A DNA stretch of 64,000 bases from positions 62,001-126,000 of the forward strand of contig QPMI01000193.1 in assembly GCA_004431415.1 (NCBI GenBank). Direction: 5' to 3'. The stretch is from Cyanophora paradoxa. Its lineage: Eukaryota > Glaucocystophyceae > Cyanophorales > Cyanophoraceae. Shown here piece by piece: positions 1 through 13,200 of the stretch. How positions within the stretch are numbered: position 1 is the first letter of the stretch; each line of letters opens with the position of its first letter. The translations under genes were made by a program, and so were the position numbers. Below the pieces are notes generated by a model, which saw only the letters and a program-made list of their open reading frames with translations, had not been told where the DNA came from and did no database searches.

Positions 1-1327
1 GCGCGCTGGACGTGCGATCAGGAACTGGGACCGGTGGGGCGGGGGCAACGCCATCGCCGCGTCGACCCTGGACGGGACGGGGTCCACCCTCTTCTCCGCG
101 TGGCCCGAGGAGGCGGGCATCGCGGCGGACCCGGACAGCAGCCAAGTCTTCTTCTGCGACCGCGACGGCATGCACGTCTACAGGGTCCGGATCCGGATTT
201 ATTTAAACATATGTTGATCATGACTCCATTCGACCCGCTTCCGCTTCCAAATTAAATTGGTCTATTGAAGCTAAATTCATGGCGGCACGCACAGTTCGAT
301 GCGGCGACGGGCGCAGTCCTTCGGGACAGCAGCAACAATCCGATTCCTTTCACTCAGACACCGGTACGATCCGCCCAAGCTCCACCCGAGCTTTAATTAT
401 ATATAAACGTTAACTGTCCGCTCCGAGGCTCGAGCTCCAAACTTCAAACCCTAGGCCTGGCCTGCGCCGCGGTCGGTTGATCATGATCTTTTCAGGCTGG
501 AAGCTGCTGTGCGACTCAGTGCCAAGGAATCCAGATCATAAGCGATCCTATCTCTGGGTGTGATGGACTTTTCTATCGCGAGCGCTCATGATCAGTCGCG
601 AGGACAGAATTTGAGACGGGACTCACGATCACGGCTGCGCGCGCAGCTTCTGGCGCCTCCTCGTCAACCTCAACCCGCCGAAGATCGTCGCCTACGACAA
701 GGTCAGCGGGCATCGCCTCAGGGCCTCGGGCTCGAGGATCACGTGCACGTTCTTCCGCCGGCTCATCTGAGTTTCGGCAGAACGGCGTGAACGTCGGAGA
801 GGTCCCCCTACCCCCTATGTCGACGTCTGGCGGGAACTCGGTGCATTCCTGCTCTCGAATTCGGCCGCCGGGCGCCCCTCAGGGCCTCTTCGGCGCCTTG
901 CACATGCATATGCATATGCCTGTTTGGGACGGGCCGGGTGGGTTGAAATTTGATCATGATGTGCTTGCACAGGGAAGAGCATTTGGGGTATCTGCAGACG
1001 ACGGGCTAATCTTCGTCGCGCGAAGCAACGCCGGCAACCCACCGTCGGCACGTGCACGACACTCCCCGGAGCCCTAGGCCTTGACTAGCCAATTCTAATT
1101 AACTCTAATTCAATGATTGAATTTTGCGCCCTCGTGATCTCGACCGCGCGATTTTGTTTGTTCAGAACAGAGACATCTACGTCATTCGCGTTGCCCAGCC
1201 CCCTTCGAGGCTTCGTGTTCGCGACCCCGTGCACATTTCTAATTCTGCAGCGTTCTTAATTACAGCGCAGGTGATGAACGGAGCTGCGGTCCAAGTAACG
1301 GGGGGAGGCTCCATTTCTGTCGCTTGA
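1..1327 (+). CDS. YWTD/LDLR-like beta-propeller protein, 3' part only (5' cut by window edge)
   Basis: The open frame at positions 2-184 reads STLDGTGSTLFSAWPEEAGI followed by AADPDSSQVFFCDRDGMHVY, the pattern of a YWTD-type propeller blade (LDG..., then GIA.D, then a vFfcDrdgm.vyR strand). Later exons fit: about 296-359 (FDAATGAVLRD), about 649-702 (FWRLLVNLNPPKIVAYDK), 781-801 (NGVNVGE), about 974-1030 (GRAFGVSADDGLIFVARSN), about 1166-1189 (NRDIYVIR) and a last exon ending VTGGGSISVA before TGA at 1325-1327. The intron ending near 780 has a CTGAG branch site. The exon at about 496-590 is doubtful. Family context suggests an extracellular or receptor-type propeller, but no signal peptide or membrane segment lies in the window. 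The start is missing. Confidence 0.5.
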
Positions 1328-1543
1328 TTGTCAGGGCCTGGCAGCTGCAGCCTGGCAGGTGGTGTGTAAATGTCACTCATGTGTATATTGTGATCAGATC
1401 GAGGGAACCAAAGCGTGAATTCGAAGTAAGGGAAACTGTACTGTGTACAATAATGAAACGAGGGGTAGCATAGAATGGGGCTGGCGCCGCCGCCCATCGC
1501 TCTGCCTGCGGAAGGGACACGGGTACGGGTACGAGAGCTCACG

Positions 1544-1575
<32 letters not shown>

Positions 1576-1636
1576 CCCTACACTCGCTAGGCTAGATAAC
1601 CCTGCGGTTGCGCGGTGGGGTGCGGTGCGGTGCGGG
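1328..1636. other. Convergent intergenic spacer
   Basis: This spacer separates the 3' ends of the propeller gene (+) and the bZIP gene (-). It contains a CCTG tetranucleotide microsatellite of about eight units near 1544-1576. No coding potential is seen. Confidence 0.5.
1544..1576. repeat. (CCTG)n microsatellite
   Basis: About eight consecutive CCTG/GCCT units just beyond the 3' end of the bZIP gene. Confidence 0.85.
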
Positions 1637-3917
1637 TCAGGGCCCGTGGAGAGGCTCGAGGGTGCCGGCGGCGGCTGCACGCTCGATCGCCGCGGGGCTC
1701 ATCAGGTTCCACCCCGTCGCCATCGGGCTCAGGAAGTTCCCGCCTGCGCGCGCGTCAGGAGGTGCCGGGCCGGGCGCGGCGGCGGCGGGGGCGGGCGCAC
1801 TGGAGGGGCCGGGGCCCATGCTCGGGGGCAGCTGGAGGGAGAAGCCGGTGGGGGTGGTGCCCCCCGAGGGCGGGGGGAAGCCGCTGGTGAAGGGGGAGCC
1901 GCCGGAGAGGAACGGGAGGGGCGCCAGGGGGCCGAACCCCGAGCTGAGGAGGTGCAGCGGGGCGAGCTGGGCCGGCGCCGGGTCGGCGAGCATGTTCGCT
2001 GCCGCCGCCGCCGCCGCGGCGACGCCGCTGTCCATCGGGAGGCCGCCGCTGGGGCCCCCGAAGAGCACGCCCGGCACGTACTGCAGCAGCGCCCCCTCCG
2101 ACGAGGACGAGTCGCCCCCGCCCCCGCCCCCGCTGCCCCGCGACGCCTCCGCCGAGGGGCCCGCCGCCGAGGGCCCCGCCGCCGCCGACGCCGCCGCCGC
2201 CTGCTGCGCCCGCGAGCGCGTGGTGGCCGTCGCCGACGCAGGCGCCGGCTGCGCGCCGACGCGTGGCGGCGGCGACGGCTCGGCGCTCGCCGCCGAGGAG
2301 AGCGAGGCCGGCTCGGTCTCCGGGGGCGGGCACTCGTGCCTCAGGATCTGCGGCGCGCGGCCGCGTCGGCGGTGGCCGGCGGGGGACGGGCGGCGCGGGG
2401 CGGGGCGCGCCTGCATGATGTTCGGCTGGTAGCGCTCGACGGCGAGCCACAGGCGCGCGCGCTGCTGCGGGGTGAGGATCGAGACCTGCGCGGGCGGGAG
2501 GTCCCCAGGTGTGGGCGAGGGCGAGGCGGAGGCGGGGCGCGCGGCGAGGGCGGGCGGCGGACGATGATGTCGGTCTCGTGCCCGAGGGCCTTGTTCTCCT
2601 CGGCCGCCGTGTGCTGCACCTCCCCGAGCCGCCGCACCAGCTGGATGATCTCCAGGTGCTTCCCCGACAGCTCTGCCCCCCCGCCCCGCCCGCTCGAGGC
2701 GCCCCCGGCGGGCGGGGCCAGCTGCGGCGGCGCACGGCGGATCTGCGCTCTCCTCGCAGAGAAGAATGCCTGCAGCCGCCTCTCCTGCTCCTTCGACAGC
2801 GCCAGCGCTGCGCGGCGCGCGGCGCGTCGGCCCGAGGATGCGGCGCGGGCGGGCTTGGCGGGGGGCGCCGGCGGGCGGGCTCACATGCGAGAAGCTGCTT
2901 GCAAATCTTCCGGCCGATCTGCGCAGAGGCCCCCAAGGGCCCCGTGCCTTCCAACTGGTCGCCCTGCGCGCGGCGCGGGCGTCAGGGGCCGCAGCGGTGC
3001 TGGCGGCGGCCGGCGCTGCGCACGGCGCTGGCGCTGCCTTCGTCTTCGTCCGCCAGAGTCATGTTGGCGAGGAGCCTGCGGGGGCGGCGGTGGGTGGGGA
3101 GGCGGCTGCGGCGGGGTGGCGCGCTGCGCGAGCGGGCCGGGGCGGACCACAGCGAGACCTCGTTCTGCATGATGGGGAGCAGGACGCCCTGCACCTCTTG
3201 CAGATTCGTATGGAGCGAGGCGAACCGCTTCACGAAGACCTGCTTCAAAGCTATCACGTTCTGCATGAGCTCCTCCCCTCTGCGGCGGTACGACACCGGC
3301 AGTCAGAGCGAGCGGACCATGGCTGCGCGTTCGGGGCCGAGCTGGAGCAAGGACGCACGGTGCATTCGATGCGAGCATGCGCTCGATGTTGGCAATGCCA
3401 TCGTTGTACTCGCTGTCTGGGTCATCGAGCTGCTCGATGCCAAGCTCGCGTCGGAGCGACTCGTTCTCGCGTGCTAGATCCTTCGCCTGCGCGCAGGGTT
3501 TAAACACTCATGCAGCGAGTCGCTGCCGCAGCGTGAAGACCTGCTTCTCAAGCGTTTCCAGTTGCTGCGGGCGAGAAAGTCAACCAACCAACCGCCTCGT
3601 TGCGGCGCGTGCGGCGGCCGACGCGGCGGACCTCCTTCTTTCTCCGCCTGGATCGCCTCGCAGACTCCCGCTCTCTCGCGCGCCTGACACCAGAGCGCTC
3701 GTGTCAGCGTGGCAACGTCATGGGGCTTCAGGGCTCGAGGCGCAGGCTAAAGCCTCCAAAAGACAAGAATTGCTGTTCAGCGCAGCGTCTCCGCGAGGCT
3801 CGCGGCGGCTATCGATGGCGTGACACGCGCCACCACGCACCTCTTCTCAGTCTTCGGATCGACTTGGTCTGCGCCCTTCCCTCTCACTCGCGCGCCTCCC
3901 TGCCCTCCGTAGTCCAT
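1637..3917 (-). CDS. bZIP transcription factor with Asn-to-Glu substitution in the basic region
   Basis: Read on the minus strand, the first exon starts MDYGGQGGARVRGKGADQ. Splicing to the exon below 3683 gives the basic region RRARERESARRSRRRKKE, then QLETLEKQ and, after a 54-nt GT-AG intron (3487-3540), AKDLARENESLRRELG. Arg-x9-Leu spacing is exact and the zipper leucines recur every seven residues. The family's invariant Asn (N-x7-R) is Glu here (codon 3671-3673). Further exons encode a helical region (GEELMQNVIALKQVFVKRFA), an ALSKEQERRLQAFFSARRAQ segment, a second helical stretch (HLEIIQLVRRLGEVQHTAAE), the LTPQQRARLWLAVERYQPNI motif and an Ala/Gly/Pro/Ser-rich tail. Presumed nuclear DNA-binding dimer; the target site is unknown. 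Exon joins are by eye. Confidence 0.82.
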
Positions 3918-4206
3918 TGAGCGTTTGGCGCCGACCCGCCCCCCGCAAATGCTGTACCCCACCGGTCGCCAAAAAGAAGAACGGCAAACGGTGACCTGCG
4001 ACCGGCACGACCGGCGCTCTGTCTGCCGCGCTTCTGAGAGCTATCTCTGACTAGTTTCCCGCCCCGTCGCATCAGGGTGCCGCATCCACAATCGGCGAGC
4101 TTCGGCGGCTTAGCTAAGCCACCTAAGCGACCCCACGAGCCCAGCGCCGCTAGCTACATTAAGGAGATCGCTCGGCGCCAGCGAGGCGCGCGCAGGCTCG
4201 CTGAGA
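3918..4206. promoter_or_regulatory. Divergent promoter region between the bZIP and ARM-repeat genes
   Basis: The 289 bp between two start codons on opposite strands must contain both promoters and 5' UTRs. No TATA box or other named motif is obvious. Confidence 0.5.
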
Positions 4207-7200
4207 ATGGCGGGCGAGCGCAGCAAGAGTCCGGCGTCGGGCTCCGGCTCAGATAGCGAGCCGGAGGCGGAGATGCCGGCGAAGGCTTCCGTGAGCATCA
4301 AGGGCAGCGTGATCTTCCCGAGCGAGAAGCCGAGCTCGAAGTCCTTCAGGCTCGCACAGTCCTTCAAGAAGCAGTCGGGGAGCTTCACGGAGCAGGCGGC
4401 GGGAGGCCAGAGCACGCGCAGCATCTCCTTCTTCAACAGCGCGAGCGTGCGGCGCATCCACCTGCCGCCCCCGACCGAGCACGAGCTCGAGGAGGACGTG
4501 GAGTTCGAGCAGGCCCGCCCCGCCCGCCGGCTGCCCCGCGCCCTCCTCGCCGGGCGCGCGTGACGGGGCGGCGCAGGAGGCGGCGCAGGCGGCGGGGCCG
4601 GGGGCGCAGCGGCCCGCGCACCACCACGAGGCCGGGCCCGACCGCATCGCGCTGAGCCTGGTGCAGATCGACCACCTCGGCGCCGGCTTCGTGGACGCGG
4701 CGCACCACGGCAAGCCCCGCACCCTCGACCAGGTGCCCCCGTCCCCCGCCCCGCCCCGCCCCGGCCCGGACCGACGGGGGCGGGGGCAGGTGTACGCGAC
4801 GATGTCGGTGCGGGCGGTGGCGCTGCACCTGACGGCCCCCGGCGCCGAGGAGAAGGCCGAGCCCGTCTACACCGACGAGTCCGCCCACCGCACCCCCGCC
4901 CCGCCCGCGCCCCCGCGGGGAGGGGCCGAGCATGCGGGGGCGCGGGGGTAGGTACGACCTGCAGCCGTACTCGGTGGTGGAGGAGGACCTCTTCCTGGAG
5001 GCGGCCGTGCGCTCGCCCGACTTCCTCGGCATCCGCGTCGACCTCGTCGGCTACAAGCGCGGCGCCAAGGCCCGCCCCCCCGGCCCCGCGCCCCCCGGCC
5101 CCCCCCCCGGCCCACGCCCCCCGCAGGCCGAGTCGGTGATCGCGTGGGGCACGATCCCGCCCGAGGCGGTGCGGGCGGCGCCGTCCCCCGCGGCGGCGGC
5201 GGCGGGGGCGCCGGGGTGGACGCCGTGCTGCACCTGCGGGCGGGGGCCTCGGCGGGGCACCCCGCCTTCCTCGACGGCGTCGCCGCCGAGCTCCGCTACG
5301 GCCTCACCGTCGCCCGCGTGCGCGCCCCGCGCCCCCGCCCCCGCACCCTACCCCCCGACGAGCGTCCCCCCCTCAGTCGCGGGCGTCGCCGCCCGACGCG
5401 AGCTGCGAGCGCTGCTCGGAGGTCCCCTCCCTTCTCGCCAAGGTCCGCGGGGGCCGGGGCGGCGCGGGGCCGCCGGGGCGGAGGCGGGCCGGCCCCGCTG
5501 AGCCGAGGGGGGGCGGGCGCAGATGCAGTGCGAGATGGAGGACCCGCGGGCGCTGGAGGCGATGCTCGACTACCTCGACGGCTTTCTCTTCGGCGGTGCG
5601 CCGGGACGCGGCCCGCGGACCCCCGCCCGCCCCCTCACCGCCGCCCCTCCCCGGCAGCGAGCTCACCGGCCCAGCGGCTGCCCGACTTCGTCTCGCGCCG
5701 CGGCCTCGAGGTCCGCCCGCCCCTTCTCTCCCGCCGAGCGCCCGCCCGCGCGCGCCCCTCGCCCGGCCTCTGAAGCGGCCCCTTCCCGCCCTCCCCGCAG
5801 CTGGCGGCGCAGGCGGCGCGCTTCTACCCGGGGCGGGTCTCGCTGCTCGCGCGGGCGGCCTCCCTCATCGAGCGCTGCCTCCGCAACTGCGAGGGCGCGC
5901 CACCCGACCCCGCCCCCTCCGCCCCTCTCCGACCGGCGCGACCCCTCCCCGCAGACCCCGCGCGGCGGGGGGCGTTCGAGGCGGGGGCGGCCGAGTCGCT
6001 GGCCTCGTTCCTCGCCGACGCGGCGGCCGTCTACGAGGGCACGCTGCACTCCCACGTCGGCGAGGCGAGCGAGGGCCCCCCGGGGGGCTCACGCGCACGC
6101 GCCCCGCGCCCCTGAGCAACCGGCGGCGCAGGAGGACGGGCGGGCGGAGGAGCAGGCGGCGCTGCCGCCGGCGCCCTCGGCCTCGCTGGCCGCCGCGGCT
6201 CGCTTCTCGCCCCCCCGCCCGCCCCGCGCCGGCTTCCAGGCCCGCCCCGCCCTCGCCCCGCCCCCGCCTTCCCGCCCCCGGGCCGCTGCGCGCCGGCCCA
6301 CCTCGCCCCGCCCGCCCCGCACGCCCCGCAGCGGCCGATCCGCACCTCGGAGCTGGCGAAGCACCCGCACATCGTCCACGTGACGCGTGCGGCCGCGCCG
6401 CCCCCGCCCCTCCCGCCCCCCTCGCCCCTCCGCTGAGGGGCGGGGCGGGCAGTGGAGAGGGCCGCGACCTGCTGGGCCCCACCGACGAGGAGATGGGTGC
6501 GCCCCGGGCGCCCCGGCCGGGAGAAGGCGGGGGCCGCCGGGGCGCTGACCCCCGCCCTCGCGCGCGCGCGCGCAGAGGGCCCGCGGCTCTTCGTGAAGGC
6601 CCGCCTCGGCTCCGTGCGCCCCGGCCCCTCCGCCCTCTCTCCCGCGCCCCGGCGGCCTCGGGGCGGGGGGCGAAGGGGGGGCGGGGGCAGGGGGAGGCGG
6701 AGACGGAGCCCGAGGAGTTCGAGAACGGCGCCGAGGCCGATTTCGGGGGGCGGCCCCTCGGGCCCTTGTCCGCTCGCCCCGCCCCCTGCCCCCGCCCCCG
6801 CCCCCGCGCCTCGGGGGTGACCGGGTGCCGGGGCGGGGCAGCCGGGTGACGAGCATCGGGGAGGAGCTCGTGCTGACGCTCTACCTGAGCGTGCCCCCCG
6901 TCGAGGAGGAGGAGGGCCGGCCCCGCGTCCCGGGGCGCACCGTACCCCTCGGCGAGGCCCGCCTCGGCCTCAGCGAGCTCGTCGACCGCCGCACCCACCG
7001 CGCCTGCGCCGCCCTCAAGGGTGCCCTGCCCCCCGCCCGCCCCTCCCGTCGACTTGGGCGCTTGGCGGGCGAGGCGCCTCACCCGCGGGCGTGGCGGCAG
7101 GGTTCGTGGTGGACGAGAAGAAGAAGCGGGTGAAGAACCGGGAGCCGACCTACAAGCTCGACCCCAAGGTGGTGCGCGCCACCGGGCCGCCTCGCTCGAA

Positions 7201-10200
7201 GCCGCCGCGAGCCCCGCCGCGGCGCCTCACCGCCCCCGGCTCCCCCGCCCCCGCCAGGAGCGGGGCGCGCTGGTCGTGTCGCTGCGCATGGAGCGCGACC
7301 CGCGCCCGCCGGCCCCGCCGGCCCCGCCGGCCGCCCCCAAGCTCGCCCCCCGCCCCTCAGCGCCCGCGACGGCTCCCAGGTGCGCTTCGAGGAGGCGCGG
7401 GCTGGGGGGCCCGGGGCCGGGGCCCTCGCGGGAGCCCGGAGCTGAGGGCGGGCGGGGCAGCTGGGGCCCTCTCGGAGGAGCCCGGGGCCGGGCAGCTCTC
7501 GCGCAGCGCGTCCCTCGGCGACGCCCTCAGCCACGGCGACGCCCTCAGGTGCCCCCTTCCCCGCTGCCCCCGTGCGCCGGCCCCGCCCGGCCTGAGGGCG
7601 GGGGCCGGGGGCAGCCACAGGGAGGCCCCGGGCCAGGCCGCCCACGAGGACGAGGCCTCCGAGGTGCCCCGGCGCCCCCCCCCCCCCCCCCCCCCCGCCT
7701 CGACTGGGGGCTCGGGTGCCGACGCGGCGCGCAGGGGGCCGGGGCGCGGAGTCCCCGGGCCGGCGTCGGCTTCGGGCCACGGCGGCTCCGGCTCGGAGCC
7801 GCCCGAGCCGTCCTCCCCCGGGGGCCCGCGAGCGCCGAGGAGGCGGCCGCCGCCCCGCCGCAGGCCGGCGGGGCCGAGGGCGAGGGCGAGGGCGGGGGCG
7901 AGGGGGTGCCGCCCTCGCCGGGGGGTTCCCTGGGCCCGCCCCCGCCGCCCCCGAGCCCGACCGAGGGCGGCGGCGGCGGCGGCGGTGGCCTCGGCGGTGC
8001 GCGCGGCGGGGGCGGCGCTGGCGCTACTCTTCCGCCCGAACGCCGGCGGGGACGCCTGCCGCGCCCTCGCCGCCTGGCTCGGCGCCGGCCGCTCCCTCGC
8101 CTCGGTCCTCGCCTTCGCGCTGCGGATCCGCGCAGAGGAGCCGGCGGCCTCGCTGGCCCTCTGCGAGGCGGCCGCCGCCCTCGCCGACGCCATCACAGAC
8201 GCCGCCCCCGGCGAGGGCGCCCGTGCGCCCGCCCGCGCCCCGCGCGCCCCGCGCCGCGCCCCGCCCGACGCGCCGCGCCGCGCCCCGCAGAGCGCGTGCT
8301 GCCGCCCCTCGCCGCCTCGGGCCTCCTCGACGCCCTCGAGCAGGTGCCCCCCTCGCCGCCGAGCGGGCGGGCGCGCCTCCTGACAGGGCCCGCGGCAGCT
8401 GATCCACCGGGTCGGGGCGAGCACGCGGCGACGGTGGGCGAGCCGGCGATGGCCGCCTGCGACCGGCTCACGGCCGTCGAGGACGCCCCGCCGGCCCCGC
8501 GCCGCCCGGGCTCCCGTGCCGGCCCCGGGGCGCCCCCGCGGGGCCTTCCACGCCCACGCCCCGCTCCTCTCCGCCGCGCAGCTCGTGCCGGCGCTCCCGC
8601 GCCCTCCCGCCGCGCCCCTCCTCGGCGGCCGCCATTCGCGCCGCGCCGGCGCGGACGCTGCTGCGGCCGCAGTCGGCGGTGCCCTCGATCCAGCGCGCCG
8701 AGCGGCTCAACCCGCTCGTCAACCGCGTGCCCCTCATGGGCCCCGCCCTCCCCGCGGCCGCCGCCGAGCGGCCGGGGTCGCCGCTCGGGCCCTCGCCCCG
8801 CCGGTGGAGGCGGCCCGGCTGCGGCGGCCGGTGTCGGCGCCGGCGGTGCGGGCGGTGGCGGGCGCCTCGGCGCTGGCGACCTTCTTCGGCCCGGGGCGCA
8901 ACCCCAAGGGCTCCACCCTCGTCGTCTACTCCCGCCCCGCCTCCGCCTCCCCCGCCCACGCCTCCCGGCCCCCGCCCGCCCCAGGGCCCCGCCCGCCGCC
9001 CCGCCTCGGCCTCCCCCGCCGCCTCGCCGCCCCGCCGCGGGCGCTCTCGGCGGCGGCGCCCATCGAGGGGTCGGACGCGGAGGGCGTCCCCTCGCTGCTG
9101 GCGGCGCTGCGGGGCGCGCTGTGGGAGCCCGAGCGCGCCGCCCTCGCCCTCGCCTCCATCGAGCCGCGCCTCGCGGGGGACTCGGCGCGCGCGGCGGCGC
9201 TGCGGGCGTGCGGGGCGGAGGCGGCGCTGGGGCCCTGCGGGGCCACCCCCGCAGCGCCGCCGTCCAGAAGCGCGCCCTCGCCGTCCTCTCCGCCCTCGCC
9301 GCCTACGGTTCCGCCCCGCCCGCCCGCCCCCGCCCCCCCGCCCGTCTGACCATCTGACCGCCGGCAGACGCCGGGGCTGTGCTGCGGGCGGCGGGCGGGG
9401 CCGCCTCGGCCGCCGTCCTCGCCGTCACCTCCCATGAGGTGCGCCGCCCGGGGCGCGCAAGCGCGAGAAGGAGAGAGGGCTGAGCGCGGGGCCCGCCCTG
9501 CGCGCGCAGGGCCAGCCGGCGGTCGTCGAGGCGGCCTGCCGCCTCATCGCCGCCCTCGCCGTCACCGGTGCGCGCGGCGCAGCCCGCTCCGCTCCCGCCT
9601 GACTCCCGCGCCGCCCGCCGCCCCTGCTCTCGCGTGACGCGGGGGGCAGACGAGGCGCGGGACGAGCTGGCGGAGGGCGGGGCGATCGTCGCCTGCCTGG
9701 GCGCCGCCAACCGCTCCGCCCGCCACCCCGCCACCCGCGCCGCCGCCCTCCAGGTCCACCCCCACCGCCACACTCCCCGCCCCCGCTTTCTTCCGCAGCC
9801 TTCTGAAGCGCGGCGCAGGCGCTGGCGGCCGTGGCGTCGTCGGCGGACACGGCGCGGGCCGCCTCGGACCTCGCCGCCGCCGAGTCGGCCCTCGCCGCTC
9901 TACGCGCCTCCGCCGCCGCCGCCGCCCCGACCCCGCCTCCGCCACGCACGCCGCCGCGCTCCTCCGCGCCCTCGCCACCCACAGTGCGCTCCGCCCCTCC
10001 CCTCCAGCCCCCGGCGGCCCGGCCTTGTCCGACGCGCCGCGCGCGCGCGCCGCGAGCAGACGGGGAGGGGCGGGCGCTCGTTGCCGCCGGCGCCGCCGAG
10101 CTGCTTGTCGCCGGTGCCCCGCGCCCCGCCCGAGAGGCCCGCCCCGCTCCGCCTGAACGAACGCGCGGGGGCGCAGCGATGGGGGCGGCGCCGGGGGACG

Positions 10201-13200
10201 CGGCGCTCCTCTCCTCGTGCCTCGCCGCCCTCGCCTCTCTCACCGCCACCCGTGCGCCCCGCCGCGGTCCCCTGGAGCCTAGCAGACGAAATGAGCCTGG
10301 AGTCTTTTTACGAGACGGCCGTGAATCTGACGCCGGGCCGCCCGCGCGCGCGCAGCGGAGCAGCGGGGCCGGGCGCTCGCGGCGGGGCTCGTGGACGCCG
10401 CCCTCGCCGCCCTGCGCGCCCACGCCCCGCCGCCCCGGCCCCGCCCGCCCACGCCCACGCCCCGCCCGCCCCCGCCCCTCCCGCCCCGACCAGCAGCCCG
10501 GCGCTGAGCGGCTCGCCCCCGCCCTCCGCCTCCCCCGTCTCCCCGGCCCTCCTCGCCGCCCGGGGCCCCGGCGCCCTGCCCCGCTCGCCCTCCTCGCCCC
10601 GCCCGCCGTCGCCGCCACGCAGGCGCCCCGCCCCCGCCCCCCGCCCCCCGCGTCTCTCCGCGCCCCACCGCCTCCCTTACCTCCGCCCTGCGGTCCCCCT
10701 CGCGCAGCGGGAGGCGTGCGGGCTGCTCGCGGCGCTCGTCCACTCGGAGCCGGCCGTCGCCTCCGCCCTCGCCGGTGGGGGCCCCCGCGCCCTTCCGCTC
10801 CGGCCGGCCGCCGCTCTGACCTCCTGCGCCCGCGCCGCGCAGGCCCCGAGGCGCTGGGCCTGGCGGCGGCGGTGGCGGCGTCGCTGCACCCGGCGGCCGC
10901 CCCCGCCGCGCTGCGCCTCCTCAGCGCCCTCGCCGCCCACGACGACCTCCGCGTCCGTCCCCGGCCCCGCCCGCCCCGCCCCCGCCCTGCCGCGCGCGGG
11001 CGCTGAGGGGCGGGGCGGGGGCAGGTGCCGCTGGCAGCCGCGGGGGCGGTGGACGCCCTCTCCGCCCTCCTCGACTCGCCCCTCGCCGGTGCCCCGGCCC
11101 CGGCCCCGGCCCCTCTCCCCTGCTGCCCCCTCACCCGCCCGCAGACGACGACGCGCTGGTGCTGACGGCCTGCGAGACCCTCGCCCGCCTCGCCAGCCAC
11201 GGTCCGCCCCGCCCTGCCCCGCCCGCCCCCTCAGCGGCCGACCCGGAGCGGCGGGGCAGAGCACGTGCAGCCGTACTTCGTGCGCTCGGGGGCCCTCCGC
11301 ACCGTCCTCCGCCTCCTCCACCCGCCCCTCGTCGCCCCCGCCCCGCCCCGCCCCGTCCCGCGCCCCGCCGGCCCCCGCCCCCGCCGCCCCCGCCGACCCC
11401 GACGCCCCGGCGCTCGTCCCCGCTCCGCCGGCGCCGCCGCTGGCGCCGGCCTTCTCGGTGACGCCGGCGGCGGCGCCCGAGCTGCGCATGGCGGCCACGC
11501 GCGCCCTCGTCAAGATGACCGGCAGCGGCGCGCCCCCGCCCCTCCCTTGCGAGAGGCGAGGGGCTGATCGCGTGTCGCGGGCAGGGGAGAACATGGCGTT
11601 CGCGGGGCACATCGGCGCCGTCGACCTCCTCGCCAGCGCCTTCACCGCCGGTGCCGCCGCCCGCCCCTCGCCCGCGGCGGTCGCTTCAGAGTCGAGCCGG
11701 CCGCGCGCGCCGCAGAGCCCGAGGCGCCGCCCCCGGCGCCCCGGCGGCGGCGGCCGGCGACGGAGGAGGAGGAGCGGGAGCGGCGGCGGAGGGAGGAGCA
11801 GGCCCGCGCCATGCGCCTCGCCGCCGGCCGCGCCCTCGCCCACCTCTGCCTCTCCAGTCCGCCCCACCGCCACCCGCCGGCGCCCCCGGCCCGGCCCGGC
11901 GCGCCTCTCTTACGGTCCCGCGCAGACCCGAACCAGGGCCGCCTCGCCAAGCGCGGCTTCCTCCACGACCTCGCCGACGTCCTCTCCGGAGTCGCCGGTT
12001 CGAATCCGACCGGTGCCTTTCCCGCTCGGCGCCGGCTGACCGGCAGGCGGCAGCGGCGCACGAGGCGGCGGTGGCGGCGGCGGCGGAAGAGGAGGGGGCG
12101 GCGGAGGGCGGGGAGGGCGAGGGTTCCGAGGAGCCGGTGGGCGCTCCCGCCCCGCGCCCTCCCCGCCCGCCCCGCGCCGTCGGCGCTGACGCCGCGCTCG
12201 CTCGCGCGTGCAGGCGGCGTCGGCGCGGACGTCGAAGGCGGATGCGCCGCAGCCGGCGGCGCCCGAGCCGCAGGTCGCCGCCCTCGCCCTCGCCGCCCTC
12301 GCCAACGCCGCCACCATGAACCGTGCGCCCGGGCCCCGCCCCGCCCCCGCCCCGCGCCTCGCCTGGGACGCGGCGCCGAGGCCCGCGGGCGGGCGGGCAG
12401 CGGGGATCAAGGCGCTCTTCCACGAGTACCGCATGTACGAGTCCATCGTCGCCTCCATCTCCGTCCGCCGCCCCGGCCCCGGCCCCCGCCCCGGCCCGCC
12501 GCGCCCCTGAGCGGGGCCGGCGCGGGGCAGACGCTGGGGGAGAGCGCGGCGGTGGCCGAGCACGGGGCGCGCCTCCTCTGGTCCTGCGCCCTCCACGGTC
12601 CGCCACGCCCCGCGCGGCCCCCGCCCGCCGGCCCCCACGCTGGCGGCGCGCCCTGAGGCGGGCGCGTGCAGACGAGAGCCGGGTGACGCTGGGGGCGGCG
12701 GGGGCGGTGGAGGCGCTGGCGCGGCTGATGCGGCTGCACCCGGCCTCCGCCGCCGTCAGCGAGAACGCCTCCGCCGCTCTCTGCTCCCTCGCCATGATCA
12801 GCGCGCCCGGCCCCGCCCGCCTCGTCGGGCACGGCGTGACGGGGCGGGGCGGGCGGGGGCGCAGCGGACAACGACCCGTTCTTCTCGGGGAGCGACGCGG
12901 TGGAGAACCTCGCGGAGGCCCTCCACCAGTCCGCCCGCGCCGCCGACGAGGCCGCCGCCGACGTCCCGAGGCCCGCCCCCCGCCCCGCCCCGCCCCGCGG
13001 GGGCCTGAGGGGCGGGCGGGGCAGGGGCGGCGGGTGGACTGGGTGCTGGGGGCCCGGCGGGGGAGGCGCGGGCGCAGTGGGCCCTCGTCGCCGACCGCGC
13101 CGTCGACGCCGCCGCCAACCTCGTCCTCTACTCCCGTCCGCCCCTCCCCCCGCCCCCTCCGAGCCGCCTCGGGCTGACGCGCCGGCCCCGGGCCCGGGCC

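Noticed and set aside
1475-3172. Very long plus-strand open frame of 565 codons
   Set aside because: It is antisense to the well-supported bZIP gene, and its Arg/Gly/Ala-rich composition is what GC-rich antisense DNA yields.
3487-3513. An apparent 27-nt intron, or in-frame stop, in the bZIP leucine zipper
   Set aside because: A canonical GT-AG intron of 54 nt (3487-3540) removes the stop and gives a better zipper, with Leu every seven residues and the typical ENESL, so no ultra-short intron is needed.
11996-12014. GGTTCGAATCC-type tRNA B-box strings (also near 29272, 48910 and 52917)
   Set aside because: They lie in exons or introns of protein genes; no A-box, acceptor stem or cloverleaf could be folded around them.
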